Origin: Hirudinaria manillensis
Taxonomy: Eukaryota; Annelida; Clitellata; Hirudinida; Hirudinidae
Assembly (NCBI GenBank): GCA_034509925.1
Contig: CM067530.1
Span: 1 to 64,000 of the forward strand
Length of the DNA stretch: 64,000 bases
Reading direction: 5' to 3'
Under the pieces are notes generated by a model. The model worked only from the letters and a program-made list of their open reading frames with translations. It ran no database searches and was not told the origin of the DNA. The position numbers and the translations under genes were made by a program. Each line of letters opens with the position of its first letter. The stretch's first letter is position 1. This document shows positions 20,487 to 33,341 of the stretch, one piece after another.

Positions 20487-23400
20487 CTCCTATCTTAACC
20501 CTAACCGTGTCAATACCATCGTAGGAGGAAACAATTTTCTTTAATCATTGAGTACGGCAATCAATCGAGGATTTTGACAATCTCAGAAGATAACTAATTA
20601 ATAAGAGAGAATATAACGACTCCCGTAAGGAAACGTCCCAATGTGCCGAGATTCACTGCGAGTTTTAACCGTCAAACGGCTATTTCTCAATGCATAATCT
20701 CTTATTTACAATAAATCCGAATGGATTTAAATCGACTCGATTTGCAGTCTCCAGAATTTTTTTAAAAAAGCCCCCGATTAAGATGAAAACTTCATCGAAA
20801 ACCGGACGAGAACCTGCCACCTGTCGACGAGTATTAAACATTTCAGTTAGCTGATTCCCGGAAATGAAAATTCATCAAATACGGGTCGGGAATCGGTTAT
20901 CTGTCACTGTTTAATGGATTTCAGGGCTCAGTCCATTCGACCAAAGCTCCTCGGAATACGGTGAATAATTCACCGAAAACCGGGCAAAAATCCGCCAAAT
21001 ATTAAAACCCGAACCAGCAATCTATCGACGGAAATTTCATGGTCTCCAGGGCTCAATCCAAAGGACCAAAACCCCTCGGAATACGATCAAAAATTCATCG
21101 GAAACCGAGATTGAATCCGCCATTTCTGTCGAGATAAGCTAAAATTTAAAATTATCGTACACTCTGGAAGAACATCCGCCAGATGCCGCATAAATTAATC
21201 GATTCTCAGCAAATTGACTGATCGATTTTTTGATCCTGCGTCTAGGCTATAATTTATAAATGTATAAATTAAAATGTAGGAGGACCCTCAAATTGAAAAA
21301 TAATTTAAGTCCATCCTACATTAACCATTGTTCTTAGACTCCTTCTTAATACTTCCGACAAGAACTTTCGCTAGAGGTCGCTGAAATTAAACTTTCGATA
21401 ATCCAATTTGTCAAATTTTTAATCTCACATTATAAACTTCTACGCTAGTTCTTACAAGTCATTCTTCTCTTCTTTTCTTTCTACTTAACCCACCAGAGAT
21501 CGCTGAAATTTATCGATTCTCGTCAATGCGATCTATCGATACTAGTTTCGTACCGAGCGCCTATTTTATGAATTTATATTATATAAATTTATATAAACTA
21601 AGGCATTTATCCGTAGGACTCATTTTAAATTTATCCTACACTCTGGAAATTCCTTTGATCCCAAATAAGAACGCCCGCTAGATGTCGCGGAAACTAATCG
21701 ATTCTCAGCAAACTGACTTATCGATTTTTTGATCCTGCGTCTAGACTATAATTTATAAATGTATAAATTAAATTGTAGGAGGACCCTGAAATTGAAAAAT
21801 AATTTAAGTCTATCCAACGTTAACCATTGTTCTTAGACTCCTTCTTAATACTTTCGACAAGAACCTTCGCTAGAGGTCGCTGAAATTAAACTTTCGATAA
21901 TCCAATTTGTCAAATTTTTAATCTCACATATTGTAAACTTCTACGCTAGCTCTTACAAGTCATTCTTCCTTTCTTTCTTCTTAACCCACCAGAGATCGCT
22001 GAAATTTATCGATTCTCGTCAACACGATCTATCGATACTAGTTTCGTACCGAGCGTCTATTTGATGAATTTATATTTATATTATATAAATTTATATAAAT
22101 TAAGGCATTTATCCGTAGGACTCATTTTAAATTAAAAAATAATTTAAATTTATCCTACACTCTGGAAATTCCTTTGATCCCAAATAAGAACGCCCGCTAG
22201 ATGTCGCGGAAACTAATCGATTCTCAGCAAACTGACTTATCGATATTTTGATCCTGCGTCTAGACTATAATTTATAAATGTATAAATTAAAATGTAGGAG
22301 GACCCTTAAATTGAAAAATAATTTAAGTCCATCCTACGTTAACCATTGTTCTTAGACTTCTTCTTAATACTTTCGACAAGAACTTTCGCTAGAGGTCGCT
22401 GAAATTAAACTTTCGATAATCCAATTTGTCAAATTTTAATCTCACATATTGTAAACTTCTACGCTAGCTCTTACAAGTCATTCTTCCTTTCTTCCTTCTT
22501 TCTTCTTAACCCACCAGAGATCGCTGAAATTTATCGATTCTCGTCAACACGATCTATCGATACTAATTTCGTACCGAGCGCCTATTTTATGAATTTATAT
22601 TTATATTATATAAATTTATATAAATTAAGGCATTTATCCGTAGGACTCATTTTAAATTAACGAATAATTTAAACTTATCCTACACTCTGGAAATTCCTTT
22701 GATCCCAAATAAGAACGCCCGCTAGATGTCGCGGAAACTAATCGATTCTCAGCAAACTGACTTATCGATATTTTGATCCTGCGTCTAGACTATAATTTAT
22801 AAATGCATAAATTAAAATGTAGGAGGACCCTTAAATTGAAAAATAATTTAAGTCCATCCTACGTTAACCATGGTTCTTAGACTTCTTCTTTCTTCTTAAT
22901 ACTTTCAACAAGAACTTTCGCTAGAGGTCGCTGAAATTAAACTTTTGATAATCCAATTTGTCAAATTTTAATCTCACATATTGTAAACTTCTACGCTAGC
23001 TCTTACAAGTCATTCTTCCTTTCTTCCTTCTTTCTTCTTAACCCACCAGAGATCGCTGAAATTTATCGATTCTCGTCAACACGATCTATCGATACTAATT
23101 TCGTACCGAGCGCCTATTTTATGAATTTATATTTATATTATATAAATTTATATAAATTAAGGCATTTATCCGTAGGACTCATTTTAAATTAACGAATAAT
23201 TTAAACTTATCCTACACTCTGGAAATTCCTTTGATCCCAAATAAGAACGCCCGCTAGATGTCGCGGAAACTAATCGATTCTCAGCAAACTGACTTATCGA
23301 TTTTTTGATCCTGCGTCTAGACTATAATTTATAAATGTATAAATTAAAATGTAGGAGGACCCTTAAATTGAAAAATAATTTAAGTCCATCCTACGTTAAC

Positions 23401-26400
23401 CATTGTTCTTAGACTTCTTCTTAATACTTTCGACAAGAACTTTCGCTAGAGGTCGCTGAAATTAAACTTTCGATAATCCAATTTGTCAAATTTTTAATCT
23501 CACATTATAAACTTCTACGCTAGTTCTTACAAGTCATTCTTCTCTTCTTTTCTTTCTACTTAACCCACCAGAGATCGCTGAAATTTATCGATTCTCGTCA
23601 ACGCGATCTATCGATACTAGTTTCGTACCGAGCGCCTATTTTATGAATTTAGATTTATATTATATAAATTTATATAAACTAAGGCATTTATCCGTAGGAC
23701 TCATTTTAAATTAACGAATAATTTAAACTTATCCTACACTCTGGAAATTCCTTTGATCCCAAATAAGAACGCCCGCTAGATGTCGCGGAAACTAATCGAT
23801 TCTCAGCAAACTGACTTATCGATTTTTTGATCCTGCGTCTAGACTATAATTTATAAATGTATAAATTAAAATGTAGGAGGACCCTTAAATTGAAAAATAA
23901 TTTAAGTCCATCCTACGTTAACCATTGTTCTTAGACTTCTTCTTAATACTTTCGACAAGAACTTTCGCTAGAGGTCGCTGAAATTAAACTTTCGATAATC
24001 CAATTTGTCAAATTTTTAATCTCACATTATAAACTTCTACGCTAGTTCTTACAAGTCATTCTTCTCTTCTTTTCTTTCTACTTAACCCACCAGAGATCGC
24101 TGAAATTTATCGATTCTCGTCAACGCGATCTATCGATACTAGTTTCGTACCGAGCGCCTATTTTATGAATTTAGATTTATATTATATAAATTTATATAAA
24201 CTAAGGCATTTATCCGTAGGACTCATTTTAAATTAACGAATAATTTAAATTTATCCTACACTCTGGAAATTCCTTTGATCCCAAATAAGAACGCCCGCTA
24301 GATGTCGCGGAAACTAATCGATTCTCAGCAAATTGACTTATCGATTTTTTGATCCTGCGTCTAGGCTCTAATTTATAAATGTATAAATTAATACGTAGGA
24401 GGACTCTTAAATTGAAAAATAATTTAAGTCCACCCTACGTTAACCATGGTTCTTAGACTTCTTCTTTCTTCTTAATACTTTCAACAAGAACTTTCGCTAG
24501 AGGTCACTGAAATTAAACTTTCGATAATCCGATTTGTCGAATTTATAATCTCACATATTGTAAACTTCCACGCTAGTTCTTACATTCATTCATTTTCTTT
24601 TCTTTTTACCAGAGATCGCTGAAATTTATCGATTCTCGTCAACTCGATCTATCGATACTAATTTCGTACCGAGCGCCTATTTTATGAATTTAGATTTATA
24701 TTATATAAATTTATATAAACTAAGGCATTTATCCGTAGGACTCATTTTAAATTAACGAATAATTTAAATTTATCCTACACTCTGGAAATTCCTTTGATCC
24801 CAAATAAGAACGCCCGCTAGATGTCGCGGAAACTAATCGATTCTCAGCAAACTGACTTATCGATATTTTGATCCTGCGTCTAGACTATAATTTATAAATG
24901 CATAAATTAAAATGTAGGAGGACCCTTAAATTGAAAAATAATTTAAGTCCATCCTACGTTAACCATGGTTCTTAGACTTCTTCTTTCTTCTTAATACTTT
25001 CAACAAGAACTTTCGCTAGAGGTCGCTGAAATTAAACTTTCGATAATCCAATTTGTCGAATTTATAATCTCACATATTGTAAACTTCTACGCTAGTCCTT
25101 ACAATCAATTCATTCAATTTCTTTTCTTTCTACCAGAGATCACTGAAACTTATCGATTCTCGTCAACTCGATCTATCGATTCTAATTTCGTAATGAGCAC
25201 CTCCCGCAAGGAAGCGTTCCAATGTGCAGAGATTCACTGCGAGTGTTAACCGTCAAACGGCTATTTCTCAATGCATAATCTCTCAAATCCGAATGGATTT
25301 AAATCGACTCGATTTGCATTCTCCAGAGCTTTTTTGAAAAACCCCCGATTTAGATGAAAACTTCATCGAAAACCGGGCGAGAACCTGCCACCTGTCGACG
25401 GATATTAAACATTTCAGTTAACTGACTCCCGGAGATGAAAATTCATCAAAAACGGGTCGGGAATCTGTTATCTGTCATTGTTTAATGGATTTCAGGGCTA
25501 AGTCTATTGGACCAAAGCTCCTCGGAATACGGCGAAAAATTCACCGAAAACCGGGCAAAAATCCGCTAAATATTAAAACCCGAACCCGCCATCTATCGAC
25601 GAAAGTTTCATGGGCTCCAGGGCCCAGTCCAAAGGACCAAAACCCCTCGGAATACGATCGAAAATTCATCTGAAACCGAGAGTGAACCTACCATCTGTCG
25701 ACGGAAACTAGAATTTAATTGACTTCATGGTTATCCAGAAAACCGTGTTGCCTATAATTCTCCTGGCAATATCTCATTTGACATCAATATGTTTGGCACT
25801 ACTTTATGAGTCTAAAAACTGACTCTCTCTTAAAAATAAAAAATCTCTCTTGCGATCAACTCGAATAAATATTTGCGAAGATCGTTTAAAAGGCAATTAA
25901 TCTTCGTCACGGACCCCCAACGAGCCTACAAGCGACCTGACACGAACATTTCCAAGACGAGCAGCCATGCTGACGAGACACCCCCCATGGTTGTCTGTCT
26001 ACACCGCCAGTATCCAGTGGGAACTGCTCAACGAGACACGTCATTAGAACGACTGGCTAATGACTATTTCGATCGTGGTTAAATAGCCACGTTTTTCCGT
26101 TTTGATCTACATTTTCCACCTTCGAGGGTTGTACGACAACCGAGGGCCTAGTGGTATAAAAATGTTTTTAAATAAATGTTTTTTAAAAAATGTATTAAAC
26201 GGATTATCGTATCAATGTTCGTCTTGTTTCTGCCACAAGGTTAGCATCCGAGTTTTGGTGAGTTACGATTAATCTAATCCGACGCTGCACATAAATCTCT
26301 GCAAAAATTTATATCTTGCATTCTAGCATTATTCTTTACAATGGAATTGCAATTGTTTTCCATTGTGTTTGCATTATAAGGCAAAGGTAGCTCGGTTTAA

Positions 26401-26994
26401 ACAACATTCGCTACGATATGAATACACGCTAGATGGCGCAGAAACCTGTAATAATTGCAAGTTGTACATCAGGGTCGTTATAAATCAAGATTAATCTAAT
26501 CCGAAATTATACACGGCTACTTACAAATGTTATATCTTGCATTCTGGCTCATATTCTTGCTACTGGAATTACAATAGCTTTTTTCCATCGCATAAGAATA
26601 CCCGCTAGATGTCGCTTTAATGATTACAAAATTTACATCAGGGTCGTTATAAATCAGGATTAATCTAATCCGACATTATACACGGCTACATACAAATGTT
26701 AGATCTTGCATTCTAGCTCATATTCTTGCTACTGGAATTACAATAGCTTTTTTCCATCGCATAAGAATACCCGCTAGATGTCGCTTTAATGATTGCAAGA
26801 TTTGCATCAAGGTCGTTATAAATCGGGATTAAAATAATCCGATATTATACACGGCTACATACAAATGCCATATCTTGCATTCAGGCTCATATTCTTGCTA
26901 ATTGGAATTACAATAGCTTTTTCCATAGCATAAGAATACCCGCTAGATGTCGCTCAAAGGATTGCAAGACTTAACAATAATAATAGTAATGATG

Positions 26995-27047
<53 letters not shown>

Positions 27048-27084
27048 GTTAATAAACCCTAACCCTAACCCCTAACCCTAACCC

Positions 27085-27124
<40 letters not shown>

Positions 27125-27286
27125 TATAATAATAATAATAATAATAGTAATAACAATAATAACAATAATAATAGTAATGATGATAATAATAACAATAATA
27201 ATAGCAACAATAATAATAATAATAATAATAATATTAATAACATTAATAATAATTATAATAATAACAATAACGATAATAATAATAAT

Positions 27287-27327
<41 letters not shown>

Positions 27328-27606
27328 GAATAAGAATAAGAATAAGAATAAGTAGAAGAAGAAGAAGAAGCCACCAAATAAGGACACTCGTTAGATGTCG
27401 CCAAAATATATCGATTCTCGTGATAACGACTAATCAACTATTTGCGACAAATTATATAGCACTCACTCCTTGGTCACCTTCCTCGAACAATATTAGCCGT
27501 AAAATTCGACTAATTACGGATCCGCTCTAAGGAGCGTAGGTCGTAAAAAGCGGTCTCACGATTAAAGCAAATGTTTTCTTCTGCGAAAGCGGAACGACAT
27601 TTTTTT
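20487..27606 (+). repeat. Subtelomeric unit U3 (7.1 kb, 8 satellite copies, hybrid array)
   Basis: Array 21141-25198, with copies at 21276, 21775, 22296, 22823, 23350, 23872, 24395 and 24917. Copies 1-3 and the first half of copy 4 are U2-like. Near 22944 copy 4 switches to the sequence of a U1-type copy 3, and the rest follows U1 copies 4-7. That is the product expected from unequal exchange between a U2-type and a U1-type array. U3 is followed by a longer telomeric tract, not by another unit. Confidence 0.9.
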
Positions 27607-27615
27607 CTCCTATCT

Positions 27616-27671
27616 TAACCCTAACCCTAACCCTAACCCTAACCCTAACCCTAACCCTAACCCTAACCCTA
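27616..27671 (+). repeat. Telomeric tract at left edge of the gene island, about 9 copies
   Basis: After the usual unit end TTTTTTCTCCTATC, telomeric repeats run for about 56 bp and end CCCTAGCAAAATTTC, where low-copy DNA begins. In U1/U2 the same place has only 1.5 repeats followed by CGTGTCAATACCATC. Confidence 0.97.
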
Positions 27672-29041
27672 GCAAAATTTCTATTTGTACCGGGGAGCTA
27701 TAATTGTGATGTAGATATTCTGGAACGCCTTTGAACGAGCTATTTAAATATTTAAAGAAATTTTTCAAAACAAAATGACAAGTGGAAAAAGCGCCATACG
27801 AATGATCTGAGAAATTAAGGAGTACTTATAATAAGGTCACACATCACCTTATACTGGTGCACTAGCATCGTGTTGTGGATTTTCTTAGAGGTTTTTTAAT
27901 GTGCTGTTAGAATGCGGACAAAATATTTTGCCAGCCTGAGGAAAGCTCGCTAAAACCATGAAAGGAGAAGATGATGGGAGCTGGGGAACATTTATAATAA
28001 GGTCATAGAGCATTTTATATAACAGAAGCACAGATTTGAAAGGCAGCAAGCTTGAGTTAGAGCCACTGGTGCTTGGAAATTCTATAATCAAAACTTGATC
28101 CAATACCTACTCGTCAATTTCATAAAGCTTCGCATGTTTTTGTTCCCTTCCTTTTGCACCTATTCAATAAATCCTTACTCCTGGACCAAGTTCCCCAGTC
28201 CTTCAAGACAGCACAAATTTGGCAGTGTTATTCGCCACAACAAACACATAAAGAGTCTTAATATTTTTACAACCCCAAGAAGTGGTGCCTTTTTTATAAG
28301 GACGTAGGGCAGTTTGCAACTTTCGCAGGACCACCTTTCAACGAACTATTGTGGTTTTAATTGTTGAGATAGATAATTTTCATTAAAAGCGAATTTAAAG
28401 TCAAGATACAATTAAAGCTTAAACATCGTCTTCAATGACTTTAGTTTACTCCGCCAATAAAAACGTTCGGAGACGAAAATGCGAAAAGTGCTGCGCATAT
28501 CATCTCCCTTAATTGTCTGCCAGATTGTAAGTCTTCTGGTAATGCTCATCAGTACCTTTATATCCTTTCGTGGTAAAATTGCACACTCTAAAAATCGGGT
28601 GAATAAATGTAAATGTAGCAATCTCATTGGAGTGCCTATATAAAAACTTAACTACTTAATGATTGTGTTGCTTAAGAAAACAACTTCGACACGACACCAT
28701 CAATAAGTTACCAACTCTGATCTGGATATATTTAAAATTACCATAAGATCTAGCCCGATCCATAAAGATTATTCTAGATTCCAATGAAGATAAAAATTTA
28801 CTAGGTGTAATATAAAGCACAATTGGTTTTTGTCACTTTCTATGGTTTACATAGTAAAAAATATCAATATTTTTAAAGTATGTTTTTATTATTATTTAAA
28901 TATTAAATAAATTTGTATAAAAACAACATTTTTATACAATTACACTTTAATCGATTATCTTTGCAATAATTCAAGTTCTCTACGGCTCTTAAACAAAAGG
29001 ACCTATAGCTCTTATTACCGCTGCAACTTTGATATCGGAGG
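27672..29041 (+). other. Intergenic, upstream of ISY1
   Basis: Low-copy AT-rich DNA. No frame resembles a known protein. Degenerate repeats of a motif like TTATAATAAGGTCA followed by a CACCTTATA/CATTTTATA stretch occur near 27828 and 28007, with a weaker trace near 28293. The promoter of ISY1 should lie in the last few hundred bases. Confidence 0.5.
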
Positions 29042-30421
29042 ATGGTATGTCACTGCGCGAGATTTCATTTTTCCAACGGAGCTTCAACTCCCATAATTTT
29101 GTAGTCATTGTTTAATTATAGCGGCAATTTTTTTTTCATTTGAGTATTGATAACAAATCTTCCATTTACAAAGAGTCACATTAATATTTATGTTTAGCTA
29201 CTTGAACTACTAAGCAAAGTTAAATAGCTTTAATATTCAATAGTTTTATAGATTTGTAATTTTATGCATTGAAATTACAATGACATCCTTTATTTATAGG
29301 CGAGAAATTCGGAAGAGGCTATGTAAGTTTTATTTGTACTGGTTGAAGTGATGTTGTGATTTAAGGCTTTAAATTAACAAAAATTAGGACAACTCTGGCC
29401 AGATGGAGGGCTGCTAATATTGAAAACAAAAAAGCAAAGGTTATTTCTGAGTTGATATTAACTTTAACATTTTTGAATGGTAATAATCAAATATCAACAT
29501 GATGTTGCAGGAGGTGAGGCCATTTCTAGCAACTGAATGTGATAATTTACAAAAAGCAGAAAAATTCAGACGGGAGATAATTGGAGAGATCTCTAGATCG
29601 GTTGCACAAGTTCAAAATGGTAATGCTACAAATATTAATATCAGTAAGGCTCTTGTTAATGCATTTTATTATTACAGCTGGATTAGGAGAATTCAAGCTA
29701 CGAGAGTTGAATGATGAAATAAATAAGAAGCTAAGGGAGAAAGGGCACTGGGAAGATAGAATTAAGGAGCTTGGAGGGCATGACTTCCGGGTAGGTTCAT
29801 TCAGTGCAGTATGGCCAAGCATGGTAGTAATAAGTCTTAAAATAACTTATTAATTGCTTGTAAGCATTTTCCTGTAGTTTTTACCTTTAAGCAAGTTTTG
29901 TGGATACTGATAAAATCTATGCAATTAGTTATGTTTTGTTGTGGCCATGGGGAAACATTGATTTTCAGCTATTTGCCTGTTCAAGTGTTCTGAATTAGGA
30001 GATGGTTGATAACACAAACTATAAATCCAAATTTGATTTCAATATTTGGGTCTATTCATATTGTCGAATGATTTGGGAGAGTACCCAAGCTAAATTTTAT
30101 GTTATTGTTTGAAGAGATTTGGTCCAAGGATGTTGGACCATGAAGGCAGGGAGATACCAGGAAACAGAGGTTACAAGTTAGTCATTGACATAGATTTAAA
30201 TTAAAATTGTTTGCATTTTGAATGTTTTACATTTTGCATTGATCGAAGCACTTTGACTAAAATACACTTGCAGGTATTTTGGAGCCACTAGAGATCTACC
30301 TGGTGTGAGGGAATTGTTTGAGAGAGCACGTGAGATTAACTCTAATAAATATGCTATGATGTTTTATACATTTGGACTATTATTTTTAGCTCCTCCTCTG
30401 ACGCGAAAAACTAGAGCTGAG
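29042..30421 (+). pseudogene. ISY1: ISY1 pre-mRNA splicing factor, truncated after about 150 codons
   Basis: Eight exons can be laid out with GT-AG introns: 29042-29044 (ATG alone, then GTATGT), 29300-29322, 29388-29439, 29511-29619, 29678-29790, 30115-30176, 30274-30329 and 30390-30421. Phases agree throughout. The product starts M-ARNSEEA-MTTLARWRAA and continues with RPFLATECDNLQKAEKFRR, GLGEFKLRELNDEINKKLRE, KGHWEDRIKELGG, MLDHEGREIPGNRGYK, YFGATRDLPGVRELFERAP and RKTRAE, collinear with animal ISY1 (about 285 residues). ISY1 is a spliceosome component of the Prp19/NTC complex acting in the nucleus. After RKTRAE the sequence turns into a Penelope-like element, giving an immediate stop. The C-terminal half is not found before the next gene. 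An intact copy is probably present elsewhere. Confidence 0.94.
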
Positions 30422-31135
30422 TGATTCGACGAGTTTTTAATAAGTGAATATGCAATCTGTACGTCATTTTTTCCACGGAAAATACGTTTGAAGAATTTTC
30501 TGGGAACATACGACTCTCTGTTACTTCTTTATTTCAATGCTTGCGTAGCAATTCTTGGTGTTGCAGTTAATATTTCTTGTCCTAATCTGATTCTAATTTT
30601 ATTGGGATCCCAATAACTTTAATGCCTCTATTTAGAATCACTTGATAATTTTGCCTTAAATTATCAAATCAAACCAAAGATCTATCACAGATACTTGGAC
30701 GATATTTTCCTGATTTTGAAGGGATCTATCACCGATTCTAAAACGCTAGAGAGTAAAATGAATAATATTCCGGATATTAAAATTGAACTGCAATTTAACG
30801 CAAATTCAATTAATTTCCTAGATGTCACCTTGTTACGAGAACCGGACAAATCTATTGGCACTAAGGTATATTTTAAGGAAACTAACAATAGCCTCCTTCT
30901 AAACCCTACCTCTTTTCACCCCAAACATACGTTTGCGGGGATAGTGAAATTACAATTCATTCGGTACAAAAGACTTTCGTCGAAAAAGGAATATTTCTTG
31001 AATACCGCTAATGAATTAATACAAATCACGCTAGGCTAAAATCGCCAAAAAATTAGGAATATCCTCAAAAACGTTGCTAACTCATCAGAGGACGCAACAA
31101 AAAAAAATTACGATAATAAGAAAATTCTTTCTGTT
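30422..31135 (+). mobile_element. Internally deleted PLE fragment inserted in ISY1
   Basis: 30422-30627 matches the second part of the PLE leader (about positions 1137-1365, e.g. TCGACG..TTAATAAGTGAAT, GAACATACGACTCTC, TTAGCAATTCTTGG-like, CAATAACTTTAATGCC). It then jumps to the RT C-terminal half (YLDDIFLILKG, NSINFLDVTLLREPDKSIGT, HPKHTFAGIVKLQFIRYKRL), ending near 31135. The roughly 70% amino-acid similarity to the 5' element shows a different, older subfamily. Confidence 0.88.
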
Positions 31136-31586
31136 TGTTTCTGACATTGTTTCTGTAGTCGTTAATAAACGCGTTCATTTTTTTCTTCCGTCTTATCCGC
31201 TACGATTAGCACTAGTTACGACGCTGACTTCTTAACCAATATAAATTACCGCTATTTTATGTTATATTAATCCGCTAAAATGTAACCATTCTAAGCAAGT
31301 ATCTTCAGTTCAGCATTAATGTTTAATTAATTAAACGAGTAAATTTTTGTTTTTCAATGGAAAACGAGCAACCATGTTATTTTAAGTATCGGCTCTATTT
31401 GTGTTTGGAATAGTCATCCTCGCATCTTACCAATAGACAGTTGGTGATGGTCTTTTCAAGACAATTTGAAGCTTTTCCTCAGAATATTGTAATGTCAATG
31501 TTTTAATAAATTGGCTTGAGGACCAAATGAGAATTATTTCTAATGACCGTTGAGTACTTGAATCTCGGTTGTAATTGTCCCATATA
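31136..31586 (+). other. Intergenic; promoter/5' UTR region of SPSB gene
   Basis: No coding similarity in any frame, and no continuation of ISY1. It must contain the SPSB-like gene's promoter and leader, but no TATA or other element stands out. Confidence 0.5.
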
Positions 31587-32518
31587 ATGGGCCAAAAAGT
31601 ATCTGGAGGTACATCTCTGAAAAATTTGTCTTCTTTTGCTAGAGAATCTACTTTAAGTTCGAGCTGCAGCAGGCAATTGGAGCGCCGGAACTTCTACAAT
31701 CCCGACTTTCAACGCCCAAGTCGTCTAGATAGCCTCTTATCAACTCATTTAAACGAGGATGTTCAGCGAATTCACGCATGGAATCCTGATGATAGATCGC
31801 TTAACATTTTTGTAAAGGATGATGACCCTTTCACATTTCATAGGCATCCCGTTGCTCAAAGTACTGATTGTATTCGTGCTCGCACAGGATACACGAAAGG
31901 CTTACATGTTTGGGAAATTACTTGGAACGTGAGGCAAAGGGGCACGCACGCTGTAGTAGGAGTGGCAACAAAAAATGCCCCACTACATTGTGCAGGATAC
32001 CATTCCTTGATTGGTAGTAACAGTGAGTCATGGGGATGGGACCTAATAAGAAACAAACTGTATCACAACATGAAGGTAACATCTCATTCTGGCTATTTAA
32101 TAGCACCATCATATCCCACTACCCTGGACAACCCAGGTGAACCTTTTATAGTTTCTGATTCATTTCTGGTCATCCTGGATATGGATGAAGGAACACTAAG
32201 TTTTGCTGCTGGTGGGAACTACTTTGGAGTTGCCTTCAGAAACCTGAAGGGGCAAAAATTATATCCAGCTGTAAGTGCAGTATGGGGCCACTGTGAAGTC
32301 ACCTTAAAATATATTGGAGGCCTTGATCGTTAGTCTATCTTTTCTGACTTAATTTGTAATAACACATACACTTTAGATGTTAAATTTTAGCTGAACCACT
32401 GCCACTAATGGAATTGAGTCGCAGAGTCATTAGAAAACAGCTTGGTAAAAGCAAGTTACAGGAAGTACACAATCTGCCATTGCCAATATGCCTACAAATG
32501 TATCTTTTGTATCAGTAA
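31587..32518 (+). CDS. SPSB: SPRY domain/SOCS box protein (SPSB1/4, GUSTAVUS-like)
   Basis: Two coding exons: 31587-32328 and 32391-32518, joined across a 62-bp intron (GTTAGT..TTTTAG) to give 289 residues. The start MGQKVSGG matches the conserved SPSB1/4 N-terminus, so ATG 31587 is preferred. SPRY domain about residues 70-245: [95 protein letters not shown]. Exon 2 supplies the SOCS box: [17 protein letters not shown] and [14 protein letters not shown]. The family recruits Elongin B/C and Cullin-5 through the SOCS box and binds substrates by the SPRY domain (Vasa in flies, iNOS and Par-4 in mammals), marking them for ubiquitination. The gene looks intact and is convergent with the selenophosphate synthetase gene. 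Confidence 0.97.
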
Positions 32519-33182
32519 GAAGGTTAAAACACCACCAGTGCTATGTAACAGTCCTGGAGCCTTGTTTTTTTTACATTATTTGGTTGTTAAATGCTGACAA
32601 ACTGTTAAATCGAAGTCAGTTTGAGATGCCACTTACCAATTAATGTCTCAGAGGCTCGTAATTGTTTTGGTCCAGTGAATCTAGTCATGTTTTATAGTTT
32701 ACCACTTGTATGTTTCTTTTAATGTTTTATTGGCATATCATGTTATCAAAGAGCTACTGATCTCAAATCCAGGCATTTTATTCTTGAGTGGCTAACAATG
32801 TGTTTTGACATGGCACTTTTTTTTAGAACCTTTTTGCTTATTATAACATACTTAACAAAACTATTATTGATTCTTACACAACTAGGTAAAACTACCTCAA
32901 ATTGTTCTTAGGACTACCATGGTCAGACTTGGAATCATTGTCATTATATCCACTTCTAAAGCTAGGTATGGAATGCTACAATTAGATTGAGGGCACTCCT
33001 CATGACAAGTTTAAACTAAGAACTAAGCCATTGTGAAGATGACATCCAAAAGGCACATTGTAATTTGCTAATCCATAATATATTGGCTAATCTTATATTC
33101 ATCCTCCAAGCAAAGCCTGGCTCATATAAAAACAGGACATCACCATCTTCCTAACAGCCAAATAATGAAGCAAGCAAATCAT
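32519..33182. other. Convergent 3' flank between SPSB-like and SEPHS genes
   Basis: 660 bp of AT-rich sequence holding the SPSB 3' UTR. No open frame with similarity to anything recognisable. Confidence 0.6.
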
Positions 33183-33188
33183 TTTATT
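33183..33188 (-). promoter_or_regulatory. Polyadenylation signal AATAAA of SEPHS
   Basis: AATAAA on the minus strand, 13 nt beyond the SECIS element and about 155 nt after the stop codon, so the SECIS stays inside the predicted mRNA. Confidence 0.6.
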
Positions 33189-33201
33189 ACTTAAAAGGGA
33201 G

Positions 33202-33272
33202 CTATGGTGAAAGTGCTCAACAAATAAGGATTAAAGACTTTATCCAGATTTGTATCATTAAATCACCAATAG
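33202..33272 (-). promoter_or_regulatory. SECIS element of selenophosphate synthetase
   Basis: Minus strand, 70 nt after the stop codon. Helix I: CTATTGGTGA pairs with TCACCATAG (one bulge). Internal loop TTTA/CACTT. Non-Watson-Crick quartet: ATGAT (33258-33254) opposite TTGAG (33220-33216). Helix II: ACAAAT-CT-GGAT pairs with ATCC-TT-ATTTGT. Apical loop starts AAAG, with 13 nt between ATGA and AAA, the distance seen in eukaryotic SECIS elements. In animals this structure binds SBP2 and recruits the selenocysteine-specific elongation factor to decode the in-frame UGA. Found by reading, not by a program. Confidence 0.9.
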
Positions 33273-33341
33273 CCCATTAATCCTAATTAATATCTCTAAG
33301 TAAGAGTTGCCATATTATTAGAAAGTTGCAAATGTCAATTA

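Noticed and set aside
27885-28627. Short minus-strand frames upstream of ISY1
   Set aside because: No similarity, no splice partners; compatible with chance in AT-rich DNA.
31136-31586. Search for the missing ISY1 C-terminus after the PLE fragment
   Set aside because: All three + frames are full of stops, with no resemblance to the ISY1 C-terminal half.
31856-32112. Antisense frames within the SPSB-like exon
   Set aside because: Shadows of a strongly conserved sense coding exon.
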